DNA of 64,000 nucleotides. It comes from Protea cynaroides. Its lineage: Eukaryota > Streptophyta > Magnoliopsida > Proteales > Proteaceae. The stretch lies in assembly GCA_028583415.1 (NCBI GenBank), contig CM053266.1:78751237-78815236 (forward strand). The letters are read 5' to 3'. Below the pieces are notes generated by a model. That model saw only the letters and a list, made by a program, of their open reading frames with translations, searched no databases and was not told where the DNA came from. The position numbers and the translations under genes were made by a program. Position 1 is the stretch's first letter, and each line of letters opens with the position of its first letter. Positions 21,129 through 31,513 of this stretch are shown here, in pieces.

Positions 21129-22246
21129 GAATTGTAAACGTAGCTGGTATACCCGCCAGAGTATTATTTGACTCTGGGGCCACGCACTCCTTTGTTTATA
21201 ATTCTTTTGGGAAGCGAATGGACTTACCAATCAAGCATTTGAACCCAAGCTTGATAGTTCGCTCTCCACTAGGAGTCGTAGTGGCTTTGACCGAATATTA
21301 TGGACCATGTACTGTATGTATTGAGGGCCGAGACTTAGAAGCAAACCTAGTACTACTTGAGATGGCAGACTTTGATGTCATCCTGGGAATGGATTGGCTA
21401 GGCCATCATTCGGCCATCCTTTTATGTGGTGAAAGGAAGCTTGTGCTTACTGACAAAGAGGGAAGGGAGTATAGTTTCACTGGGATCAAGCTATCTAGGA
21501 AGCAGAAGCTGATTCTCTCTGCCCTAAAGGCCAAGCGATGCCTAGAGAAAAGGGGAGTGGGGTATCTTGTATCTGTAGTCGATCTCACGGCAGAGTCACT
21601 CAAGATGGAAGATATAGATGTGGTTCGGGAGTTTCCAAATGTATTTCCAGAGGAGCTTCCAGGCTTACCGTCGGACAGGGCTACAAAATTTGTAATAAAT
21701 CTCATACCAGGTTCGGCGCCGGAGTCTAAAGCACCATACAGAATGGCCCCAACCGAGTTAAAGGAGTTGAAGACCCAGTTACAAGAATTATTGGATAAGG
21801 GATTCATACGACCTAGTATATCGCCTTGGGGAGCACCTGTATTATTTGTCAAGAAGAAGGATGGAAGTGTACGGCTATGTATTGACTACTGTGAGCTGAA
21901 CAAGTTGACGATCAAGAATCGATACCCTTTGCCTAGGATCGATGATTTGTTTGACCAGTTATAGGGTGCAAAGGTTTTCTCAAAGATCGATCTCCAATCA
22001 GGGTATCACCAATTGAAGATCAAGGCCGGAGATATTCCGAAGACTACTTTCAGGACGAGGTATGGGCATTATGAGTTTCTAGTTATGTCTTTCGGGTTAA
22101 CCAATGCTCCAGCATCGTTTATGGAACTGATGAACCGAGTGTTTCATGATATGTTGGACACTTCGGTCATCGTATTCATCGATGACATATTGATCTACTC
22201 TAAGGACATGGAGACTCATACAGCACATTTGAGGGCAGCCCTATAA
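21129..22246 (+). pseudogene. Element B protease and reverse transcriptase
   Basis: Protease: VLFDSGATHSFVY at about 21160, then DFDVILGMDWLG. It runs on without a break into RT (unlike A). RT: YRMAPTELKELKTQLQELLDKGFIRPS, SVRLCIDY, then TAG at 21962-21964 where A has CAG (QLQGAKVF). After the stop the same frame continues (AKVFSKIDLQSGYHQ...RYGHYEFLVMSFG...FIDDILIYSKD), ending at TAA 22244-22246 where the rejoined A has CAA. The YCEL for YREL change is a further likely missense. Confidence 0.88.
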
Positions 22247-23755
22247 CGACTGAGATAGGAGAAGCTTTATGCAAAATTCAAGAAGTGCGAGTTTTGGCTG
22301 AAGGAGGTGGCTTTCTTGGGCCATGTTGCATCTGAAGACGGTATCAAGGTTGATCCAAGTAAGATAGCTGCTATAGTAGGATGGGAAGCACCAAAATCTG
22401 TTGCGGAGATTCGTAGTTTCCTTGGGTTGGCTGGTTATTATAAAAGATTCATGGAAGATTACTCCAGGATCGCTGTTTCACTCACTAGATTGACCAAGAA
22501 GGGAGAGAAATTCATATGGACAGATGAGTGTGAGAAGTGCTTTCAGACTTTAAAGTCAAGACTTGTCTCTGCACCTATCTTCACCATCCCAGAACCAATC
22601 GTTCCGTTTACTTTATATACGGATGTCTCAGGGTTGGGTATTGGGTGTGTATTGATGCAAGGAGAACAGGTGATTGCTTATGCATCAAGACAGTTGAAGG
22701 AGCATGAGAAGAACTATCCTACGCATGACTTGGAGCTAGCAGCGGTTATACATGCAATCAAGACTTGGAGACACTACTTGTACGGTGAGAAGTTTCAGAT
22801 CAAGTCAGATCACAAGAGCTTAACTTATCTTTTCACTCAGAAGGATCTGAATATGAGACAGAGGAGATGGCTGGAATTGTTGAAAGATTATGATTGCGAC
22901 ATCCAGTACCATCCGGGTAAAGCAAATGTGGTGGCTGACGCCTTAAGCAGAAAGTGGGCATCAAAATCTGAGGCTGGACCAAGTACAAATGCTGGATTAT
23001 GTGTCGCAGCCTCAAGTTCAATCGAAGGTGATGAAGAGTATATTATAGAGACTGCAGAAGATCCAGTTGAACAAGGCTTAATTCATAAGTTCACCATGAT
23101 GTTCGTAGCTTTGAAGATCTCGCCGGATCTAGTTGACGAAGCCAAGGTAGCAATTCTACAGGATCCTCATCTCAAGACAGTGCAAGAAAACTTAGAGAAG
23201 GGTACAAGCAATCCTGACTTTACCTTGGATTCAGACAAGGTACTCAGGTATCGTGGACGGTTATGTATACCTGAAAGCAAAGACTGCGATATCAGAGACC
23301 GAGTTATGACTGAAGCTCATTACACTCCATATTCGGTACATCCAGGAAGTACCAAAATGTACCATGATCTAAGAAAACTATATTGGTGGAGGGGTATGAA
23401 GGCTGATATAGCTCGTTTTGTGTTCCAGTGTCTGAATTGTCAACAAGTTAAAGCAGAAAGGCAGAGACCCACAGGTTTACTACAGCCATTACCGGAACCT
23501 GTGTGGAAGTGGGATTGTATCACCATGGATTTCATCACTGGCCTACCTTTGACACCAAGGTCAGTGGATGCAGTTTGGGTTATAGTAGATCGACTCACCA
23601 AGACAGCTCGATTTATTGCGGTCAGACCTCAGTATACTATGGAGAAGCTGGCCAAGTTATATGTGGATAATATAGTCAGACTTCATGGCGTTCCAGAGAG
23701 TATAGTATCTGACAGAGATCCCCATTTTACATCAAAGTTATGGGAAGGATTATAG
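22247..23755 (+). pseudogene. Element B RNase H and integrase core
   Basis: After a short stretch with two in-frame stops, a 482-codon open frame begins at 22307. It covers the RT connection (FLGHVASEDGIKVDPSKI), RNase H (FTLYTDVSGLGIGCVL, DLELAAVIHAIKTWRHYL, SDHKSLTYL, ADALSRK) and the integrase N-terminus. In that N-terminus an HHCC-type zinc site (HYTPYSVHPGS ... CLNCQQVKAE) precedes the catalytic core with MDFITGLP and SDRDPHF (first two catalytic Asp residues). It ends at TAG 23753-23755, where a Gln is expected; A has a TAG at the same place. RNase H removes the RNA template; integrase inserts the cDNA. Confidence 0.9.
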
Positions 23756-24604
23756 AAAGCTATGGGAACAAAGTTGAAGTTCAGTACAGCTTTCCATCCT
23801 TAGACGGACGGACGGTCAGAGCGAACTATTCAAATTTTAGAAGATATGCTCCAAGCGTGTACATTAGATTTCAAAGGAGCTTGGGATGATGAGCTATCAC
23901 TTATCGAGTTCGCTTACAACAACAGCTATCAGGCTACAATTCAGATGGCCCCATATGAAGCACTCTACGGGAAGAAGTGTCGTACACCCCTGTTATGGAA
24001 CGCGGTGGGGGAAAGAAGAATTGTAGGACCGGAATTTGTTGAAGAAACTTGTCGAGTGATTGATCAGATCAAGGAGAGAGTAAATACGGCTCAAGTCCCA
24101 CAGAAGCACTATGCGGATAATCGACGTCGAGATCTGGAGTTTGCAGTGTGTGACAAAGTGTTCTTGAAGGTATCACCGGTGCGAGGTCTGAAACGTTTTG
24201 GTAAGAAGGGGAAGCTTTGCCCCAGGTATGTGGCATCATATGAGATATTGAACCGACGTGGTAATGTAGCATATCAATTGGCTCTACCACCATCTATGTC
24301 CAGCGTTCATAACGTATTCCACGTATCATTACTGAAGAAGTATGTCAGAGATCCATCGCACATCTTGACCGCTGATCCCCCAGACTTGACTGAAGACTTA
24401 ACATTCAAAGTGGTGCCCGTGATGCTCTCGAGTCGAAAAGTTCAGCAACTTCAAACCAAGGATATCCATTATGTGAAGGTGCATTGGAGAAGCCAAAATG
24501 TGGAGGAAATTACTTGGGAAGAAGAGAGCGCGATGAGGAATAAGTACCCTAACCTTTTCGACGATCAAGGTACGTTCAAATTTCGAGGCCGAAATTTCTT
24601 TTAA
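23756..24604 (+). pseudogene. Element B integrase C-terminal part with chromodomain-like tail
   Basis: Continues in frame from the TAG at 23753. A second TAG at about 23802 sits in the FHP-TDG motif (A has CAG), then comes the catalytic Glu region RSERTIQILEDMLQ. The open frame from 23846 holds the GPY/F-like module (KGKLCPRYVASYEIL), the NVFHVSLLKKYV motif, and a tail HYVKVHWRSQNVEEITWEEE. This tail is like the divergent chromodomains of Tekay/Del chromoviruses, which direct insertion to heterochromatin. It ends FRGRNFF at 24604. C-terminal assignment is by motif resemblance. Confidence 0.87.
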
Positions 24605-24671
24605 GGGTGGGGGAGTTGTAGAACCTACAGGAAAATTTCGGGGACGAAATTTCTTTTAAGGGTGGTGGAGT
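24577..24671 (+). promoter_or_regulatory. Duplicated polypurine tract before the 3' LTR (element B)
   Basis: The block 'CGAAATTTCTTTTAAGGGTGG' occurs twice, ending in 'GGGTGGGGGAGT' and then in 'GGGTGGTGGAGT' directly before the LTR. The purine-rich tract primes plus-strand synthesis. The first copy is followed by 'TGTAGAACC', which looks like a degenerate LTR start. Confidence 0.7.
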
Positions 24672-27010
24672 TGTAAGACCCGCACTCCGTAAACCCGGTC
24701 TAAACCTTGGTTTTGTGTCGTAACAGGTCTTTCGATCAACACCGGGCCAGACGGGATGAGCGGATGACAAACAGGTATGAAATCGGACCAAAGACGACCA
24801 ATAGTCAGCAATTTAAGTTGACCGATCGATGGTACCGGTCTTGGTACCGGTCGATCGGTATGGCCTGCGCAGCTATGTGCGGGAATCTGGAAATTGGTCT
24901 CTGCGGGTCCCGCTTTCCTGATTTCGAATCCTAGAAGTTTCCTAATCCTAGTAGGGTTACTAAACCCTACTTTTAGCCTATAAATACACCCTTAAGCCTT
25001 CCCAAATCCTTTCCATTGTCTCTCACAAACCCTAGAGAAGAGAAAGAGCTTGGAAAGGAGAAGGAGCTAGGAAGAAGAAGGAGGTGCCGCCATTACCGTT
25101 CGACGACGCTCTCATTACTCCAGTCAACGGTAAGTGTTTGAATCCATCTTCTTACCCTATGTTAGTTGTGTGGGTGGATCAATACCATGCAAAGAAGGTA
25201 TTGATCTAAAACCCTAAATTGGCCAATAAACCCTAAGTTGCCGTCAAACCCTAGATTTGAGTTTCGAGATGATATTCATCAAAACGAGACTCGAATGAGT
25301 TGGGGATAACTCTAACTCAATGATTAGACTTAGAATGGATAGGAGAAACCCTGAAAATCCATGGAGGATGATCATCGGCAGTCGAAAAACCCATGTATGG
25401 TCTTCCGGAGACATACCGGTCGACTATACCGGTTGCACATAGTGCGACCGGTATGTTGCGACCGCTATCTCTCGGGAGGTTGTCTGTGGGGACCGGCTGA
25501 CCATACCGGTCGCCAGTCTTTCTCATAGTGCTGCGACCGGTACATGCCACCGGTCAGCTCTGTGAGGGTATTTTGTAACCATGTTGGTTTCCGACCAACA
25601 TGAAACCCTAAGCAGTATATTCTAATGAAACCCAAATAATATTGTAGGAATTTGTGACATATCGTTTGGACCTTGCGACGTGGAGCAAGTTATCGAACGA
25701 GCGTCAGGTAAGGGAATCTGACCTAAACCTAATAATTAATGGACAGTAAATTGTTGTTAATCACTTGATTATATGAGATGTGTTGTTTGTGCATATTCAC
25801 ATGCCATCCTTTACTTTCGGTTATTATTACTGTTCATGCATTTATAGGATGTGATTGTTAGGCATGTGATTATTTTCGTTAGTGTGTGGAGTGGGGCCTG
25901 GGCCTGGGATCTCTCTTCACATTAGCACCTTTTGTAGTATTCTGTCTTAACATGCTCAGTACGGGTGGGGCATCAGGGGAAGGTCGTGGTACGGTGGTCT
26001 CCGATAATGATGTTGTCCCGACCATTGTTATGTGGTACTGTGGATTCCGAGTTGACGCTGGCTTGTCCACGATGCTTTAGCTCTATCTCTATGCCGTAGG
26101 GAGTTATGTTGGGATAGGGTCTACCTGCGTATTGTTTCTATCCTAGTGGGTTAGTTGCGGATAGGGCATCAGGGGAGGTGTGGGAATGCCTTAGCTCTAT
26201 CTCTATGGCGTAGACAAGCTGTGCTGGGATAGAACATACATTGATGACATATAGGATTGGTTAGTTGCGAGCCCAGTTTGCGAGCCCTGGCCAGTAGGGG
26301 CTTAGGTAGTGGTATGGGTAGAGTATCAGGGGAGGTACGTGGGTATCTTAGCTCTATCTCTATTCCATGGTGGGTGCATGTGGGCCAATGGGGGTGTGAT
26401 CCATGAGGTGCCACACACTCGTGTATAGAGGTGCGGGGGCCACCAAACCTTTCTATAGCACATTGCAAACTTAAAACCAGACCGCAGTATAAAATTGATT
26501 GTTACTCATGCATAATCTTGTGAAACTATCTGATTGTCTTACTGAGCTGTGTTGGTAGCTCACCCCTTGTATATATACATGTTTTTAGATGTTGATGCAG
26601 GTTACACTGTGGATGACTATGTGAACGCTCTGGCGTACGGTGGTGTGGCTGCTCTGGATGTACAAGCAGGGGAGGACGAGCATGATGCTTCATGCGAGTG
26701 CCCTTTCTATGTGTACTTGTGATGAAATTTTATTTAGTTGTTTCCGTTATTTTTGTTTGGTATTAAGAGATGTAAAAGATATTATAGTTTATGTTTGGAT
26801 TTGAATAATTAGATATTTTATTTAAATTATCAATAGATACTCAGTTCATTCAATTTAAAGTCTTCCGTTGTAATATTTATATTCTGATTGTTGGTTATGT
26901 GTACTGGTTTGTATGAATGGACATGGCCTATTCGAGATCCTGGTGTGAACCATTGGTTCAATGACGGTTCACTCACACCATTCTGGTTGGATCAGAATTG
27001 GGGTGTGACA
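24672..27010 (+). repeat. Element B 3' LTR
   Basis: A 2339-bp LTR, TGTAAGACCC...GGGGTGTGACA. TATA box at 24979-24986; exon-3-like block at 26601-26722, ending CECPFYVYL (Cys-to-Tyr change against its 5' partner). It is followed by the CATAC duplication and the resumed RT of element A. Confidence 0.93.
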
Positions 27011-28102
27011 CATACATCACATTTGAGGGCAGCCCTACAACGACTGAGACAAGAGAAGCTTTATGCCAAGTTCAAGAAGTGCGAGTTTTGGTTGAAGGAA
27101 GTGGCTTTCTTGGGCCATGTTGTATCTGAAGACGGTATCAAGGTTGATCCAAGCAAGATAGCTGCTATAGTAGGATGGGAAGCACCAAAATCTGTTGCGG
27201 AGATTCGTAGTTTCCTTGGGTTGGCTGGTTATTATAGAAGATTCATGGAAGATTACTCCAGGATCGCGGTTCCACTCACCAGATTGACCAAGAAGGGAGA
27301 GAAATTTATATGGACAGATGAGTGTGAGAAGTGTTTTCAGACTTTGATGTCAAGACTTGTCTCTGCACCTATCTTGACCATCCCAGAACCAAGCGTACCG
27401 TTTACTTTATATACAGATGCTTCAGGGTTGGGTATTCGGTGTGTTCTGATGCAAGGAGAATAGGTGATTGCTTACGCATCAAGACAGTTAAAAGAGCATG
27501 AGAAGAACTATCCTACGCATGATTTGGAGCTAGCAGCGGTTATACATGCAATGAAGACCTGGAGACACTACTTGTATGGTGAGAAGTTTCAGATCAAGTC
27601 AGATCACAAGAGCTTAACCTACCTTTTCACTCAGAAGGATCTGAATATGAGACATAGGAGATGGCTAGAATTATTAAAATATTATGATTGTGACATCCAG
27701 TATCATCCGGGTCAAGCAAAAGTCGTGGCTGACGCCTTAAGCCGAAAATGGGCATCGAAACCTGAGGCAGGACCAAGTACAAATGCTGCATTGTGTGCCG
27801 CAGCCTCTAGTTCAATCGAAGGTGATGAAGAGCATATAATTGAAACTGCAGAAGATCCAGTTGAGCAAGGCTTGATTCATAAGTTCACTATGATGTTCGC
27901 CGCATTGAAGATCTCACCGGATCTAGTGGATGAAGTCAAGGTAGCAATCCTTCAGGATCCATATCTCAAGACAGTGCAAGAAGACTTAGAGAAGGGTACG
28001 AGCAATCCTGACTTTACCTTAGATTCAGACAGGTACTCAAGTACCGCAGGCGGTTATGTATACCTGAGAGTGAAGACTGCGATATCAGAGATCGAGTTAT
28101 GA
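27011..28102 (+). pseudogene. Element A RT end and RNase H (after B)
   Basis: Resumes element A's pol: SHLRAALQRLRQEKLYAKFKKCEFW, FLGHVVSEDG, then RNase H (FTLYTDASGLGIRCVLMQGE). A TAG at 27461-27463 follows, where B has CAG. It continues KNYPTHDLELAAVIHAMKTW, SDHKSLTYLF and ADALSRKW. Near 28040 one base is lost relative to B, shifting the frame before the integrase N-terminus (the frame ends at 28102). Confidence 0.88.
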
Positions 28103-29396
28103 CTGAAGCTCATTACACTCCATATTCGGTACATCCAGGAAGTACCAAAATGCACCATGACTTGAGAAGACTATATTGGTGGAGGGGTATGAAGGCAGAT
28201 ATAGCTCGTTTCGTGTTCCAGTGTCTGAATTGTCAACAAGTTAAAGCAGAAAGGCAGAGACCCGCAGGTTTACTGCAGCCATTATCGGAACCTGCATGGA
28301 AGTGGGATTGTATTACTATGGATTTTGTCACTGGCTTACCTTTGACACCAAGGTCAGTGGATGCAGTTTGGGTAATAGTAGATCGACTCACCTAGACAGC
28401 TCGATTTATTGCGGTCAGACCTCAGTATACTATGGAGAAGCTGGCCAAGTTATATGTGGATAATATAGTCAGACTTCATGGCGTTCCAGAGAGTATAGTA
28501 TCTGACAGAGATCCCCGTTTTACATCAAAGTTCTGGGAAGGATTATAGAAAGCTATGGGAACAAAGTTGAAGTTCAGTACAGCTTTCCATCCTCAGACGG
28601 ATGGACGGTCAGAGCGAACTATTCAAATTTTAGAAGATATGCTCCAAGCGTGTGCATTAGATTTCAAAGGAGCTTGGGATGATGAGCTATCACTTATCGA
28701 GTTCGCTTACAACAACAGCTATCAGGCTACAATTCAGATGGCCCCATATGAAGCACTCTACGGGAAGAAGTGTCGTACACCTCTGTTATGGAACGAGGTG
28801 GGAGAAAGAAGAATTGTAGGACCAGAGTTTGTTAAAGAAACTTACCGAGTGATTGATCAGATCAAAGAGAGAGTAAAGACAGCTCAAGTTCGGCAGAAGC
28901 ACTATGCGGATAACCGACGTCGAGATCTGGAGTTTACAGTGGGTGACAAAGTGTTCTTGAAGGTATCACCGGTGCGAGGTCTAAAACGGTTTGGTAAAAA
29001 GGGGAAGCTATGCCCCAGGTTTGTGGGACCGTATGAGATATTGACCTGACGTGGTAATGTAGCATATCAATTGGCTCTACCACCATCTATTTCTAGCGTT
29101 CATAATGTGTTCCATGTTTCATTACTGAAGAAGTATGTCAGAGATCCATCGCATATCTTGATCGCTGATCCTCCAGACTTGACTGAAGACTTAACTTTCA
29201 AAGTGGTGCCTGTAATGCTCTCAATCCGAAAAGTTCAGCAACTTCGAACCAAGGATATCCACTATGTGAAGGTGCATTGGAGAAGCCAATGTGGAGGAAA
29301 TTACTTGGGAAGAAGAGAGCGCGATGAGGAAGGAGTACCCTAACCTTTTTGACGATCAAGGTACGTTCAAATTTCGAGGCCGAAATTTCATTTAAG
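28099..29396 (+). pseudogene. Element A integrase (multiply broken)
   Basis: The zinc-binding part (HPGSTKMHHDLRRLYWW, CLNCQQVKAE) and first catalytic Asp (MDFVTGLP) lie at 28099-28395, ended by a TAG where B has AAG (LTKTARF). The second Asp motif SDRDPRF is followed by TAG at 28546-28548, the same position as in B. From 28555 the frame has FHPQTDGRSERTIQILEDML (catalytic Glu), then a TGA near 29047 (CGA in B), NVFHVSLLKKYV, and a 2-nt loss near 29288 that garbles the chromodomain-like tail. It is not functional as it stands. Confidence 0.88.
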
Positions 29397-29461
29397 GGTG
29401 GGGGAGTTGTGAAACCTATATGCAAATTTCGGGACGAAATTTCTTTTAAGGGTGGTGGAGT
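29372..29461 (+). promoter_or_regulatory. Duplicated polypurine tract before the 3' LTR (element A)
   Basis: Same arrangement as in B: two 'GAAATTTCNTTTAAGGGTGG' units, the first followed by 'TGTGAAACC', the second ending 'GGTGGTGGAGT' next to the LTR. Confidence 0.7.
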
Positions 29462-29769
29462 TGTAAGACCCGCACTCTGAAAACCTGGTCTAAACCTTGG
29501 TTTTGTGTCATGACAGGTCTTCCGATCATCACCGGGCCAGACGGGGCAAGCGGATAACAAACAGGTACAAAATCGGACCGAAGTCGACCAATTATACCTG
29601 ATTTTAGGTATACCGGTCGATGGTACCGGTCTTGGTACCGGTCGACCGGTATGGCCTGTGCAGCTATGTGCGGGAATCTGGAAATTGGTCTCTGCGGGTC
29701 CCGCTTTCCTGATTTCGAATCCTAGAAGTTTCCTAATCCTAGTAGGGTTACTAAACCCTACTTTTAGCC

Positions 29770-29777
29770 TATAAATA
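29770..29777 (+). promoter_or_regulatory. LTR TATA box
   Basis: TATAAATA about 308 bp into the LTR, at the same place in every family-1 LTR (4427, 9044, 15323, 24979). Downstream, 'CATTGTCTCTCACAAACCCTAG' is a plausible start region. Upstream lies the ACCGGT cluster. Confidence 0.75.
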
Positions 29778-29802
29778 CACCCTTAAGCCTTCCCAAATCC
29801 TT

Positions 29803-31513
29803 TCCATTGTCTCTCACAAACCCTAGAGAAGAGAAAGAGCTTGGAAAGGAGAAGGAGCTAGGAAGAAGAAGGAGGTGCCGCCATTACCATTCGACGACGC
29901 TCTCATTACGCCAGTCAACGGTAAGTGTTTGAATCCATCTTCTTACCCTATGTTAGTTGTGTGGGTGGATCAATACCATGCAAAGTAGGTATTGATCTAA
30001 AACCCTAAATTGGCCAATAAACCCTAAGTTGCCGTCAAACCCTAGATTTGAGTTTCGAGATGATATTCATCGAAACGAGACTCGAATGAGTTGGGGATAA
30101 CTCTAACTCAATTATTAGACTTAGAATGGATAGGAGAAACCCTGAAAATCCATGGAGGATGATCGTCGGCAGTCGAAAAACCCATGTATGGTCTTCCGGA
30201 GACATACCGGTCGACTATACCGGTTGCACATAGTGCGACCGGTATGTTGCGACCGCTATCTCTCGGGAGGTTGTCTGTGGGGACCGGCTGACCATACCGG
30301 TCGCCAATCTTTCCTACAGAGCTGTGACCGGTACATGCCACCGGTCAGCTCTGTGAGGGTATTTTGTAATCTTTGTTGGTTTTCGACCAACATGAAACCC
30401 TAAGCAATGTATTCTAATGAAACCCAAATAATATTGTAGGACTTTGTGACTTATCGTTTGGATCTTGCGACATGGAGCAAGTTATCGAACGAGCGTCAGG
30501 TAAGGGAATCTGAACCAAAGCTAATAATTAATGGACAGTAAATTGTTGTTAATCACCTGATTATATGAGATGTGTTGTTTGTGCATATTCACATGCCATC
30601 CTTTACTTTCAGTTATTATTACTGTTCATGCATTGATAGGATGTGATTGTTAGGCATGTGATTGTTTTCGTTAGTGTGTGGAGTGGGGCATGGGCCTGAG
30701 ATCGCTCTTCACATTAGCACCTTTTGTAGTATTCTATCTTAACATGCTCGATACGGGTGGGGCATCAGGGGAAGGTCGTGGTACGGTGGTCTCCGATATT
30801 GATGTTGTCCCGGCCACTGTTATGTGGTACTGTGGTCTCCGAGTCGACGCTGGCTTGTCCACGATGCTTTAGCTCTATCTCTATGCCGTAGGAAGTTATG
30901 TTGGGATAGGGTCTACCTGCGTTATGTTTCTATCCTAGTGAGTTAGTTGCGGATAGGGCATCAGGGGAGGTGTGGGAATGCCTTAGCTCTATCTCTATGC
31001 CGTAGACGGCTGTGCCGGGATAGAGCATACATTTAGGACATATAGGATTGGTTAGTTGCGAGTCCAGTTTGCGAGCCCTGGCCAGTAGGGGCTTAGGTAC
31101 TGGTATGGGTAGAGTATCAGGGGAGGTACGTGGGTATCTTAGCTCTATCTCTATTCCATGATGGGTGCATGTGGGCCAATGGGAGTGTGATCCATGAGGT
31201 GCCACACACTCGTGTATAGAGGTGCGGGGGCCACCAAACCTTTCTATAGCACATTGCAAACTTAAAACCAGACCACAGCATAAAATTGATTGTTACTCAT
31301 GCATAATCTTGTGAAACTGTCGGATTGTCTTACTGAGCTGTGTTGGTAGCTCACCCCTTGTATATATACATATTTTTAGATGTTGATGCAGGTTACACTG
31401 TGGACGACTATGTGAACGCTCCGGAGTACGGTGGTGTGGCTGCTCTGGATGTACAAGCAGGGGAGGACGAGCATGATGCTTCATGCGAGTGCCCTTTCTG
31501 TGTGTACTTGTGA
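29803..31513 (+). CDS. Candidate spliced three-exon gene inside the LTR (element A 3' copy)
   Basis: Exon 1 ends at 29920 before GTAAGTG. Exon 2 is 30440-30499, between ...ATTGTAG and GTAAGG. Exon 3 is 31392-31513, after TTGATGCAG, and ends in TGA. The exons join in one frame: ...EVPPLPFDDALITPVN / G..CDLSFGSCDMEQVIERAS / GYTVDDYVNAPEYGG..., ending CECPFCVYL. Solo LTR 1 differs from this copy in exon 3 by 10 synonymous codons and one replacement, and in exon 1 mostly by silent or conservative changes. No ATG is visible in frame in exon 1 (a TAG lies near 29825), so the start is unknown: a non-AUG start, another first exon or a fused product are possible. No known family was recognised. The two CxC/C positions suggest metal or disulphide binding, but that is inference. 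Same blocks: 4119-6471, 8736-11056, 15017-17353, 24672-27010. Confidence 0.5.

Larger units (their letters stand above)
15017..27010 (+). mobile_element. Element B: family-1 Ty3 retrotransposon nested in A
   Basis: An 11,994-bp element with LTRs at 15017-17353 and 24672-27010. It is flanked by CATAC at 15012-15016 and 27011-27015. Removing it with one CATAC copy rejoins element A's RT in frame (METHT then SHLRAALQRLRQEKLY). It has the same organisation as A. It keeps the upstream part of the antisense ORF and the start of gag that A lacks, but has its own stops and frameshifts. It inserted after A. Confidence 0.95.

Noticed and set aside
30152..30872. Short open frames recurring in every LTR (for example 30152-30403 and 30678-30872)
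   Set aside because: They lie in the predicted introns of the LTR and show stops and shifts between copies; repetition reflects LTR duplication, not a gene.
30930..31259. Minus-strand 109-codon frame repeated in the LTRs
   Set aside because: Rich in Cys/His/Pro but changes frame or is truncated in other LTRs (for example 26169-26468); it follows the mid-LTR repeat modules.
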